Part shown: piece after piece, positions 14,882 through 22,722 of the stretch | Layout: the number at the start of each line of letters is the position of its first letter | Numbering within the stretch: the first letter of the stretch is position 1 | NCBI GenBank assembly: GCA_934358495.1 | Contig: CAKRKO010000014.1 | Coordinates: 1 to 40,957, forward strand | Direction of reading: 5' to 3' | Source of the DNA: an uncultured Eubacterium sp. | GTDB lineage: Bacteria > Bacillota > Clostridia > Lachnospirales > Lachnospiraceae | Length of the DNA: 40,957 nucleotides | Notes under the pieces: generated by a model | The model's input: only the letters and a program-made list of their open reading frames with translations | What the model was told of the DNA's origin: nothing | Databases searched by the model: none | Made by a program: the position numbers and the translations under genes

Positions 14882-15325
14882 ATGAATAAAGTAATTTTGA
14901 TGGGACGTTTGACCCGTGATCCTGAGGTTCGTTATTCTCAGGGTGAACAGGCAACCGCAATCGCAAGATATACAGTTGCAGTAGATCGTAGATTCCGTCG
15001 TGACGGCGACAGCCAGACAGCAGATTTTATCGGCTGTGTAGCATTCGGACGTCAGGCAGAGTTCGCAGAGAAATATCTGCGCAAAGGAACCAAGATTGCC
15101 CTTACAGGCAGAATTCAGACAGGCAGCTATACCAACCGTGACGGACAGAAAGTTTACACCACGGACGTAGTTGTAGAGGAGCAGGAGTTCGCAGAGAGCA
15201 AAGCAGCAAGCGCTGAGCATGCAGCAAATTTTGCGCCGGCAGACAGACCTTCCCCTAGCAACGCGGTAAGCGATGGCTTTATGAATATTCCGGACGGAAT
15301 TGATGAGGAATTACCATTTAACTAA
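14882..15325 (+). CDS. ssb: Single-stranded DNA-binding protein
   Basis: 147 residues: an OB-fold (residues 1-108) beginning MNKVILMGRLTRDPEVRY, with IARYTVAVDRRFRR and DFIGCVAFGRQAEFAEKYL; a short alanine-rich linker; and an acidic end GIDEELPFN, which binds partner proteins. The tip has one residue after the usual final Pro-Phe. It coats single-stranded DNA in replication and repair. It lies 27 bp after rpsF and 17 bp before rpsR, the normal order. Confidence 0.97.
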   Translation: MNKVILMGRLTRDPEVRYSQGEQATAIARYTVAVDRRFRRDGDSQTADFIGCVAFGRQAEFAEKYLRKGTKIALTGRIQTGSYTNRDGQKVYTTDVVVEEQEFAESKAASAEHAANFAPADRPSPSNAVSDGFMNIPDGIDEELPFN

Positions 15326-15342
15326 ACAGGAGGTAAACTATC

Positions 15343-15603
15343 ATGGCTTATAATAAAGATGGAAAAAGCGATTCTCCGATGAAGAGAAGAGGCGGCCGCA
15401 GAAGAAAAAAAGTTTGTGTATTCTGTGGAAAAGACAATGTGATTGATTACAAGGATACAAATAAATTAAAGAGATACATCTCTGAGAGAGGAAAAATCCT
15501 TCCGAGAAGAATCACAGGAAACTGTGCAAAACATCAGAGAGCTATCACTGTAGCAATCAAGAGAGCACGTCACGTTGCTTTAATGCCATACGTACAGGAT
15601 TAA
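15343..15603 (+). CDS. rpsR: 30S ribosomal protein S18
   Basis: 86 residues. A basic N-terminus (KRRGGRRRKKVCVFCGK with CxxC), then IDYKDTNKLKRYISERGKIL and RRITGNCAKHQRAI, the core S18 sequence. It partners S6 in the 30S platform. Last gene of the operon; a strong terminator follows 12 bp after the stop. Confidence 0.98.
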   Translation: MAYNKDGKSDSPMKRRGGRRRKKVCVFCGKDNVIDYKDTNKLKRYISERGKILPRRITGNCAKHQRAITVAIKRARHVALMPYVQD

Positions 15604-15615
15604 TTTTGACAACAG

Positions 15616-15647
15616 ACTCCCCGGAAAAATTTCCGGGGAGTTTTTTG
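15616..15647 (+). terminator. Intrinsic terminator of the rpsF-ssb-rpsR operon
   Basis: ACTCCCCGGAAA / TTTCCGGGGAGT stem of 12 bp with a short loop, followed by TTTTTT. Confidence 0.92.
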
Positions 15648-15665
15648 CATATTTCAGAGCCAGGC

Positions 15666-15726
15666 AAAATTTTAGGAAAAAGTGCGAATCATGCTTGCGT
15701 GAATGAACATTTTTCCCTAAAATTTT
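15666..15726 (+). repeat. AT-rich hairpin adjoining modular element copy C
   Basis: AAAATTTTAGG (15666-15676) pairs with CCTAAAATTTT (15716-15726), extended inward by AAAAA/TTTTT with one bulge. It ends exactly where the next element begins. Confidence 0.6.
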
Positions 15727-15904
15727 ATCTCAGTCGAGAAGACTCCCACTTCTGCAAGTGGTGAGTAATAACAAGTCTTTCTCAGTGGGAGTACAATCTC
15801 CGACTGAGATAAACGCTCCGCGGGGATGTGCAGTGATTCTGAGAAGAATATGTCAGCTTTCGCTGACCAGAATCACGCACCAAGTCTCACGTGCGTTCGA
15901 CTTG
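15727..15904 (+). repeat. Modular intergenic element, copy C
   Basis: Module 1: 84-bp hairpin ATCTCAGTCG ... CGACTGAGAT (15727-15810). Then AAACGCTCCGCGGGGAT, the stem GTGC-A-GTGATTCTG / CAGAATCAC-GCAC with inner GTCAGC/GCTGAC, and the terminal CAAGTC/GACTTG hairpin ending at 15904. It lies upstream of the GDPD gene in the same direction. From 15905 to 15983 a further weak CATCGAG/CTCGAGATG hairpin is seen; no promoter for GDPD is obvious. Confidence 0.8.
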
Positions 15905-15983
15905 AATTGGCGAGAAGCCACATCGAGAGGAAGCGTAGCGGACTCGAGATGACTGGGTCTGAAATATACAAAAAAGGAATCAT

Positions 15984-17846
15984 ATGAAAAAAATAAAGAT
16001 CGTTTTACAGTATTTACGTTATATCTTCGGATTACTGAAATTGAATATTGGTACACTTTTAGTGTTTGAACTTTTATATAAATTTACGTCCATGGCTGTG
16101 TTTAAACCGCTGATCAGTGGTCTGCTGAAACTGGCATTAAAAGCGCAGGGACTGAGTTTTTTGTCAGATGAAACCATGGGAACCTTTTTGAAAGCACCAT
16201 TGACCTGGGCGTTTTTGATACTGATCGTTCTGGGAATGGCATTTTTTACACTGTTTGATATCTGCTGTATCATTTGCTGTATCCATGCGTCGTTCCGCAA
16301 GCAGGAAATGCCGCTGCTGGCATTGATCCGTCAGGGATTTAAGACATCCCTGCGGGTTATTTATCAGCGAAACATTATTATGATGCTTTATCTGCTGATC
16401 ATCATACCGATGACACATGCAGTGGTTATTTCCGGTTACATTACAAAATTTACAGTGCCGCAGTTTATTTTGGACTACATTATGTCTCATACATGGCTGG
16501 CCATTTTGTATGTTGGTTTCTGGATCTTCATGGGCTTGAAATCGTTCCACTGGATCTATAGTCTGCATTATTTCTGCCTGGAAAAATGCAGTTTTAAGCG
16601 GGCAAGAATGCGAAGCAGAAAGCTGCAGGGAAGACATTACTGGCTTGATATGGCGGTGATTGTGGGCTGGAGTCTGGCCTGCATTGGTATGTATTACGGA
16701 ATTATTCTGTTTGGCTCCTGGCTGATATCCAGAGTCAATCAGGCATTGCCGACACAGGATCTGTTCAGCAGTCTGACGCTTTCCGGAATTTCACTGTTGA
16801 TGGAAGTGTGTGGTGCGTTGTTTTTTTGCTTCGATTTGCCGTTGTTTTTCCTTTGCGTCAGCCTGTTATTTTACTATTATAAGGCTGCATCCGGGGAAAA
16901 AATCCAGGGACAGTTCAGAAATCTTGACAATGCCTATCGGCTTACAAAAACAGGATGGGCAAAAAAACTTTATCAGTATCGCAAGCGGATCATTGCAATC
17001 AGCATTGTGGTAGTAATTGGAGTCAATTTTGCTTATGCCTTTGCAGATAAGCAGGGTGTCCTGCATATGGGGTTGGATAATCTGGTGGAAGTGACCGCAC
17101 ACCGTGGTTATTCTACCGTGTATCCGGAAAATACGATTCCGGCGTTCAAGGGTGCCATTGAGGTCGACGCGGACTGGGCGGAATTGGATGTACAGCAGAC
17201 AGCGGACGGAGAAGTGATCGTTATGCATGATTCCAGTCTGAAACGGACCACCGGTCTGGACAAAGAAGTATGGCAGGTGACCTGGGATGAGATCAAAAAT
17301 CTGGACAACGGAAGCTGGTTTGATAAAAAATATCAGACAGTGCGAATTCCGACACTGGAGGAAGTGCTGAAGGTGTGCAGGGGTAAGATCCGCCTGAATA
17401 TCGAGATCAAGCCAAGCGAGCATGATAAAAATCTGGAGGAGAGTGTCGCAAAACTTCTGAAAGAATATCATATGCGGGATTCCTGTGTGGTTTCTTCCCT
17501 GAAATATGAATCCCTTCAGAAAGTCAAGGAAGCGGACAGTTCCATAGAGACAGTTTACATTACTTCTGTATCCTATGGCAATTTTACGAATCTTGAGTAT
17601 GCGGACGGCTACAGTGTGGAGTCAACGCTGCTGAGTCAGAATTTTGTCAGCCAGGCACAGAAGGCTGGAAAGCAGGTATATGTGTGGACGGTAAATTCAG
17701 AGGATCAGCTGGAAAAAGTGGTTAGTATGGGGATTGACAACGTGATTACAGATGATCCGGTTATGGCAAAGGAACTGATCTATAAGCAGGAACACAGTAC
17801 ATTCTGGGATCGTTACGTGAAACAGCTGCTCTCAGTTGGAAACTAA
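15984..17846 (+). CDS. Membrane-anchored glycerophosphodiester phosphodiesterase
   Basis: 620 residues in two parts. Residues 1 to about 355 are a membrane domain with around eight hydrophobic segments (GDPD membrane-domain type), ending in IIAISIVVVIGVNFAYAFA. Residues 365-610 are the GDPD TIM barrel: TAHRGYSTVYPENTIPAF (catalytic His-Arg and PENT, around 371-388), WAELDVQQTADG (Glu and Asp metal ligands, around 400), VIVMHDSSLKRTTG (second catalytic His, around 415), LNIEIKPSE, and VWTVNSEDQLEKVVSMGIDNVITDDP. It would hydrolyse glycerophosphodiesters or teichoic acid-like polymers at the membrane surface. The ATG at 15984 follows AAAAAGGAATC. It stands between rpsR and gdpP, where this cluster usually has another gene or none, and is bracketed by two direct copies of the modular repeat. 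Confidence 0.92.
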   Translation: MKKIKIVLQYLRYIFGLLKLNIGTLLVFELLYKFTSMAVFKPLISGLLKLALKAQGLSFLSDETMGTFLKAPLTWAFLILIVLGMAFFTLFDICCIICCIHASFRKQEMPLLALIRQGFKTSLRVIYQRNIIMMLYLLIIIPMTHAVVISGYITKFTVPQFILDYIMSHTWLAILYVGFWIFMGLKSFHWIYSLHYFCLEKCSFKRARMRSRKLQGRHYWLDMAVIVGWSLACIGMYYGIILFGSWLISRVNQALPTQDLFSSLTLSGISLLMEVCGALFFCFDLPLFFLCVSLLFYYYKAASGEKIQGQFRNLDNAYRLTKTGWAKKLYQYRKRIIAISIVVVIGVNFAYAFADKQGVLHMGLDNLVEVTAHRGYSTVYPENTIPAFKGAIEVDADWAELDVQQTADGEVIVMHDSSLKRTTGLDKEVWQVTWDEIKNLDNGSWFDKKYQTVRIPTLEEVLKVCRGKIRLNIEIKPSEHDKNLEESVAKLLKEYHMRDSCVVSSLKYESLQKVKEADSSIETVYITSVSYGNFTNLEYADGYSVESTLLSQNFVSQAQKAGKQVYVWTVNSEDQLEKVVSMGIDNVITDDPVMAKELIYKQEHSTFWDRYVKQLLSVGN

Positions 17847-17937
17847 GATATTAGCGGAATAAACTCGAGTTAGTATTATAAAACAAAATACTTTCTTATT
17901 GCGTGGAAATGTGGTATACTTAACAGACAGTATGGTC

Positions 17938-18051
17938 ATCTCAGCTGGAGCTGAGATAAACGCTCCGCGGGGATGCGCAGTGATTCTGTGAAGAATGTGT
18001 CAGCTTACGCTGACCAGAATCACGCGCCAAGTCTCACATGCGTTCGACTTG
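17938..18051 (+). repeat. Modular intergenic element, copy D
   Basis: Module 1 is only a 20-bp perfect hairpin, ATCTCAGCT-GG-AGCTGAGAT (17938-17957). The conserved part follows: AAACGCTCCGCGGGGAT, then GCGC-A-GTGATTCTG / CAGAATCAC-GCGC around GTCAGC/GCTGAC, and CAAGTC/GACTTG ending at 18051. The GCGC/GCGC pair replaces GTGC/GCAC of copies B and C. It ends 18 bp before the gdpP start codon, so it is the gdpP leader if transcription starts near 17925 (weak TATACT at 17915-17920). Confidence 0.8.
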
Positions 18052-18069
18052 AATACAAAAGGAGTTATC

Positions 18070-20115
18070 ATGCAACAGGATATAAAGCTGAAGGGTAAGT
18101 TAAAGGGGTATACACGGACACCATTACTGCTTACAGTATTGTTTGCGGCCATGGATGTGTGGATGTATGTATTAAATGTAAGGGCAGGAATTCTTGGAAC
18201 TGTCTTTGTGGGGGTTTATTTCTTCGTCATGCTGTTTGTGTACTGGCGGAATAAACCGATCCTTATGAATGAGCTGATCGATTTTGCAACGCAGTACGGT
18301 ACCGTGCAGAAGCGGCTCCTGAATGAATTTGAGGTTCCGTATGCGGTAATGGATATAAACGGGAAACTGCTCTGGATGAATCAGAAGTTTGAGGCTTTGT
18401 CCCAGAAAGATAAGGGCTATCATAAGTCAATTACTACGATTTTCCCACAGGTCACCAGAGAACTGATGGACAAGGAAGATGAACTGGAGATCATGGTGGA
18501 ACGGGAAGATCAGGTTTACCGTGCTTCCGTGCACAAGATCCGTTTTACAGATATTCTGCATGAAAGCAGCAGTATTGAACTGACAGAGAAAGAGCAGTAT
18601 CTGCAGGTCATTTATCTGTTTGATGAAACCCAGCTGACGAAGTACCGCATTGAAAACCAGGAAATGCAGATGGTACCTGCGCTGGTCTATATTGACAATT
18701 ACGACGAAGTTCTGGATACGGTGGAGGAGGTCAAGAAATCTCTGCTCATCGCACTGGTAGACCGTAAAGTCAATAAGTTCTTTGCGTCCATTGATGGCCT
18801 TGTAAAAAAGACCGAAAATGATAAATATTTTGTGATTTTTCAGCACAAGTATCTTCAGAAAATGGAGGAAGAAAAGTTCAGTCTGCTGGAAGATGTCAAG
18901 AGCATTAAAGTCGGAAATGAGATGTCAGTCACTCTGAGTATGGGTATCGGTTATGTGGGCAATGATTATACCAAAAATTATGAGTATTCCCGTATGGCCA
19001 TTGACCTGGCTCTGGGCCGTGGTGGCGATCAGGTTGTGATCAAGACCCGTGACAAGATTTCCTATTTTGGTGGAAATAACCGACAGGTGGACAAGACCAC
19101 CCGTGTCAAAGCCCGCGTGAAAGCGCTGGCGTTGCGTGAGATCATGATCAGCCGTGACAAGTTTCTCGTTATGGGACATAAGATCGCAGATATTGATTCT
19201 TTCGGTTCGGCCATCGGTATTTACTGTGCAGCCCGCCAGCTTGGCAAGAAGGTACAGATTGTGATCGACGGGGTTAATACGACACTGCGTCCATTAAAAG
19301 AATGTTTTACACCAGAGAATGGTTACCCGGAGGATATGTTTATCCCAAGCCAGCTGGCTATCGATGAGCTGGATTCCCACACGGCCCTGATCGTTGTGGA
19401 TACAAACCGTCCGAGCTATACCGAGTGCCCGACCCTGTTGAACCGGGCAAAAACCATTGTCGTATTTGATCATCACCGCCAGTGTGAGGAAACAATCAAA
19501 AATACAGTGCTTTCCTACACTGAGCCGTATGCATCCTCTACCTGTGAGATGATTGCAGAAGTATTACAATATTTTGATGAAGATATCAAACTTTCCACAC
19601 AGGAGGCAGATGCCATCTATGCGGGAATTTTGATTGATACCAATAACTTTGTTTCCAAGACAGGTGTCCGTACCTTTGAAGCAGCAGCTTATCTGCGCCG
19701 GTGCGGTGCTGAGGTTACCAGAGTGCGTAAGATGCTCAGAAATGATATGGATGCGTATAAGGCCCGTGCGGAAGCAGTACGGCGTGCGGAAGTTTACCGC
19801 AACATGTTTGCCATCAGTGTGTGCCCGGCGGACAATATCGAGAGTCCGACCGTTGCCTGCGCTCAAGCGGCAAACGAGCTGCTGAATATCATCGGTATCA
19901 AGGCTTCTTTTGTGCTGACAGAGTATCATGACCGGATTTATGTCAGTGCGCGCTCCATTGATGAGATCAACGTGCAGCTGGTTATGGAACGTCTCGGCGG
20001 AGGAGGTCATATGAATTCTGCGGGAGCGCAGCTGACCGACTGTACTCTGGAGGGAGCAAAGCGGACGATAGAAAATACACTTGATGAAATGATCAGGGAA
20101 GGAGATATCAAATAA
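18070..20115 (+). CDS. gdpP: Cyclic-di-AMP phosphodiesterase GdpP
   Basis: 681 residues. Order of domains: two membrane segments (about residues 18-60), a degenerate PAS domain (about 80-150), a degenerate GGDEF domain (about 170-300), DHH (about 335-510) and DHHA1 (about 580-670). Seen: MGHKIADIDSFGSAIG near residue 368, VVDTNRPSY, VFDHHRQ near 466 (the DHH triad) and GGGGHMNSAGAQL near 643. It breaks c-di-AMP to pApA, controlling osmotic and cell-wall balance. The start at 18070 is preceded by AAAGGAGTTATC; an earlier in-frame GTG at 17995 would lie inside the repeat and is rejected. rplI overlaps the stop by one base. Confidence 0.95.
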   Translation: MQQDIKLKGKLKGYTRTPLLLTVLFAAMDVWMYVLNVRAGILGTVFVGVYFFVMLFVYWRNKPILMNELIDFATQYGTVQKRLLNEFEVPYAVMDINGKLLWMNQKFEALSQKDKGYHKSITTIFPQVTRELMDKEDELEIMVEREDQVYRASVHKIRFTDILHESSSIELTEKEQYLQVIYLFDETQLTKYRIENQEMQMVPALVYIDNYDEVLDTVEEVKKSLLIALVDRKVNKFFASIDGLVKKTENDKYFVIFQHKYLQKMEEEKFSLLEDVKSIKVGNEMSVTLSMGIGYVGNDYTKNYEYSRMAIDLALGRGGDQVVIKTRDKISYFGGNNRQVDKTTRVKARVKALALREIMISRDKFLVMGHKIADIDSFGSAIGIYCAARQLGKKVQIVIDGVNTTLRPLKECFTPENGYPEDMFIPSQLAIDELDSHTALIVVDTNRPSYTECPTLLNRAKTIVVFDHHRQCEETIKNTVLSYTEPYASSTCEMIAEVLQYFDEDIKLSTQEADAIYAGILIDTNNFVSKTGVRTFEAAAYLRRCGAEVTRVRKMLRNDMDAYKARAEAVRRAEVYRNMFAISVCPADNIESPTVACAQAANELLNIIGIKASFVLTEYHDRIYVSARSIDEINVQLVMERLGGGGHMNSAGAQLTDCTLEGAKRTIENTLDEMIREGDIK

Positions 20116-20561
20116 TGAAAGTTATATTATTAGAGGACGTAAAATCTCTCGGTAAAAAAGGAGAGGTTGTTAATGTAAGTGATGCATATGCAAGAAATGT
20201 TATTTTTGCGAAAAAACTCGGTTTGGAAGCAACCGGAAAAAACCTGAATGATTTGAAACTTCAGAACAAACATGCAGAGAAGGTTGCTGAGGAGCAGTTA
20301 GAGGCTGCACAGCAGCTTGCAAAAGATCTGGAAGATAAGGTAGTAGTGGTAAAAATGAAAGCCGGCGAGGGCGGACGTACCTTCGGTTCCGTATCCACAA
20401 AGGAGATTTCCGCGGCAGTCAAAGAACAGCTTGGTCTGGAGATCGACAAAAAGAAAATGTCGCTGAATATCCCGATCAAATCTTTCGGAACTTTTGATGT
20501 GGCGATCAAGCTTCACTCAAAAGTAACGGGATCCCTGCGGGTAAAAGTTACAGAGGCATAA
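20115..20561 (+). CDS. rplI: 50S ribosomal protein L9
   Basis: 148 residues. MKVILLEDVKSLGKKGEVVNVSDAYARN is the L9 N-terminal domain, followed by a long charged connecting helix (about 40-75) and the C-terminal domain with GRTFGSVSTKEI. Binds 23S rRNA. Its ATG overlaps the gdpP stop codon (TAATGA), so the two are translationally coupled; the site GGGAAGGAG lies in the end of gdpP. Confidence 0.98.
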   Translation: MKVILLEDVKSLGKKGEVVNVSDAYARNVIFAKKLGLEATGKNLNDLKLQNKHAEKVAEEQLEAAQQLAKDLEDKVVVVKMKAGEGGRTFGSVSTKEISAAVKEQLGLEIDKKKMSLNIPIKSFGTFDVAIKLHSKVTGSLRVKVTEA

Positions 20562-20596
20562 GATAGTTTCTGATAATTATTGAAAATGCAGAACGA

Positions 20597-20612
20597 TGCA
20601 TGGATCCATGCA
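20597..20612. other. 16-bp perfect palindrome between rplI and dnaB
   Basis: TGCATGGATCCATGCA is fully self-complementary with no loop. It could bind a dimeric regulator or be chance; no promoter is clear around it. Confidence 0.3.
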
Positions 20613-20666
20613 CGAGTTAAGTAAAAAGAGTATATGTCACTCAGTCAGAAAGGAGCGGCAGAATAT

Positions 20667-21995
20667 ATGGAAGAGGCGCTGGTAAAACGGATCATGCCTC
20701 ACAGCCTTGAGGCAGAGCAGTCGGTTATCGGATCCATGATTATGGACAGAGATGCGATCCTTACCGCCTCAGAGCAGCTTGTGAAGGATGATTTTTATCA
20801 TCAGCAATATGGAATTTTGTTTGAGACGATTGTGGAATTGTTCAATAGCGGCGCGCCGGTAGACCTGATCACTCTGCAGAACCGTTTGCGGGAAAAAAAC
20901 GTTCCGCCAGAGATCAGCAGTCTGGAATATGTCGGCGATCTGGTAACAGCGGTTCCAACGTCTGCAAACGTCAAATATTATGCGGAGATTGTAAAAGAAA
21001 AAGCGGTGCTCCGTAAATTGATCAAGATTAACGAACAGATCGCAGATACATGCTATCTGGGAAATGAAAGTCTGGAAGTTATTCTGGAAGATACAGAAAA
21101 AAGTATATTTAACCTGCTTCAGAGCAGGAGCAACAGTGATTATGTACCGATCAAGCAGGTTGTTTTGAATGCGTTGGACAAGATCGAACTTGCCTCCAAG
21201 ACCCAGGGCAACGTCACCGGTATTCCGACGGGGTTTGTAGATCTGGATTATAAATTATCCGGCCTGCAGCCTTCTGATATGATTTTGGTGGCTGCACGAC
21301 CATCTATGGGTAAAACAGCCTTTGTTCTGAATATTGCGCAGTATGTGGCCTTCCATGAGGATATGGCTACGGCGATCTTCAGTCTGGAGATGTCGAAGGA
21401 ACAGCTGGTAAACCGTTTATTCTCACTGGAATCCAGAGTAGATGCACAACTGCTCCGTTCCGGTAACTTATCAGATGCGGACTGGGAGAAGCTGATCGAG
21501 GGAGCGGGAACCATTGGTAAATCCCACCTGATCATCGACGATACCCCGGGTATCTCCATCTCAGAGCTGCGCAGCAAATGTCGAAAGTACAAGCTGGAGC
21601 ATGACTTAAAGCTGGTAATCATCGATTACCTGCAGCTGATGTCCGGATCCGGAAGAAGTGATTCGAGACAGCAGGAAATTTCGGATATTTCACGATCCTT
21701 AAAACAGTTAGCCAGAGAGTTAAATGTGCCTGTAATCGCACTGTCACAGCTGAGCCGTCAGGTTGAGCAGCGACCGGATCACAGACCGATGCTTTCCGAC
21801 TTGCGTGAGTCCGGAGCCATCGAGCAGGATGCCGATGTGGTTATGTTTATTTATCGTGATGATTATTATAATAAAGATTCAGAAAACAAAGGAATTGCGG
21901 AGATCATCATTGCGAAGCAGCGTAACGGCCCGATCGGAACCGTAAATCTGGTATGGTTACCGCAGTATACAAAATTTGCAAACATGGAAAAGTAA
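20667..21995 (+). CDS. dnaB: Replicative DNA helicase DnaB
   Basis: 442 residues. N-terminal domain (PHSLEAEQSVIGSMIMD ... ) to about residue 150, then the RecA-like ATPase: GFVDLDYKLSGLQPSDMI, ARPSMGKTAFVLN (Walker A, around 210), IFSLEMSKEQL, LVIIDYLQLMSG (Walker B), LSQLSRQVEQR and RESGAIEQDADVVMF. It is the hexameric fork helicase. The ATG at 20667 (AAGGAG 11 bases upstream) is preferred to the in-frame ATG at 20634, which has only a weak site. The loader genes lie at 25993-28189 on the other strand. Confidence 0.97.
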   Translation: MEEALVKRIMPHSLEAEQSVIGSMIMDRDAILTASEQLVKDDFYHQQYGILFETIVELFNSGAPVDLITLQNRLREKNVPPEISSLEYVGDLVTAVPTSANVKYYAEIVKEKAVLRKLIKINEQIADTCYLGNESLEVILEDTEKSIFNLLQSRSNSDYVPIKQVVLNALDKIELASKTQGNVTGIPTGFVDLDYKLSGLQPSDMILVAARPSMGKTAFVLNIAQYVAFHEDMATAIFSLEMSKEQLVNRLFSLESRVDAQLLRSGNLSDADWEKLIEGAGTIGKSHLIIDDTPGISISELRSKCRKYKLEHDLKLVIIDYLQLMSGSGRSDSRQQEISDISRSLKQLARELNVPVIALSQLSRQVEQRPDHRPMLSDLRESGAIEQDADVVMFIYRDDYYNKDSENKGIAEIIIAKQRNGPIGTVNLVWLPQYTKFANMEK

Positions 21996-22019
21996 AGAAG
22001 TAATAAGGAGGTAAAGGGG

Positions 22020-22397
22020 ATGCAAATTCATCAGTCAGCAGAAGATTATCTGGAGTGTATTTTAAAATTGAGCAAACAGCGCCCGGTGGTTCGTTCCATC
22101 GACATTGCTAATGATATGAATTACTCCAAACCAAGTATCAGTGTCGCAATGAAAAATCTGCGCTTAAACGGCTACATCAATGTGGATGAGAGCGGATTCA
22201 TCACATTGACCGACAGCGGTATGGAGATCGCGTCAAACATTTATGACCGTCATCTCATCTTGAGAAAATGGCTGGAGTTCTTAGGAATTTCACCGGAAAC
22301 AGCTGAGCAGGATGCGTGCAAGATCGAGCATACATTGAGCAAAGAGACTTACACAGCACTGCGCAAACACATTATCGCTGAAATGGGCGAGGAATAA
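22020..22397 (+). CDS. MntR/DtxR family metal-dependent regulator
   Basis: 125 residues: winged helix (residues 1-70, with DIANDMNYSKPSISVAMKNL as the DNA-reading part) and a metal-binding dimerisation domain. There is no C-terminal FeoA/SH3 domain, as in MntR. Likely ligands are D9 and E12 (AEDYLECI), the His of YDRHLILRKWL, and CKIEH. The Cys in DACKIEH matches DtxR/IdeR rather than the Glu of Bacillus MntR, while D9 matches MntR; the metal (Mn or Fe) is therefore open. It begins 24 bases after dnaB with AGGAGG, so it is probably co-transcribed, and a terminator follows. Confidence 0.85.
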   Translation: MQIHQSAEDYLECILKLSKQRPVVRSIDIANDMNYSKPSISVAMKNLRLNGYINVDESGFITLTDSGMEIASNIYDRHLILRKWLEFLGISPETAEQDACKIEHTLSKETYTALRKHIIAEMGEE

Positions 22398-22441
22398 GAT
22401 TTGCGTCAGAAATATATTAGACGTAACTTAAAATGAAGGAA

Positions 22442-22487
22442 GAACTTCGGGTTTATGCACATATGTCATAAGTCCGAAGTTTTTTTG
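22442..22487 (+). terminator. Intrinsic terminator after the MntR/DtxR-type gene
   Basis: AACTTCGG / CCGAAGTT with inner TTTATG/CATAA pairing, followed by TTTTTTT. The rest of the 325-bp gap up to gdhA is AT-rich leader and promoter with no other feature I recognise. Confidence 0.8.
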
Positions 22488-22656
22488 TACACCATTATGT
22501 GTGCGGTTTTCTACAAAAACAGGAAAAATGAGACATAATATTTTGTGCTGAGGTACAAAAGCATTGGACGGAGTGACGGAAATGGTTTCAAATTATGCAA
22601 AAAACATGTAAAATCACCTTTAAATGTGAAAAATATGACAAATTTCAAAAAAAATA

Positions 22657-22685
22657 TTGCATAATCCTTCCTAAGATAATAAAAT
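22657..22685 (+). promoter_or_regulatory. Promoter of gdhA
   Basis: TTGCAT (22657-22662), 17 bp, TAAAAT (22680-22685), with A-tracts just upstream, as in strong promoters; leader about 30 bases. Confidence 0.6.
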
Positions 22686-22722
22686 AATGATGTTGAGATT
22701 ATAAAAAAAAAGGAGATACGAG

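Noticed and set aside
17938..18060. A c-di-AMP (ydaO-type) riboswitch in front of gdpP
   Set aside because: The leader does fold, but it is a copy of a dispersed element also found at unrelated places, and I cannot see the ydaO consensus in it.
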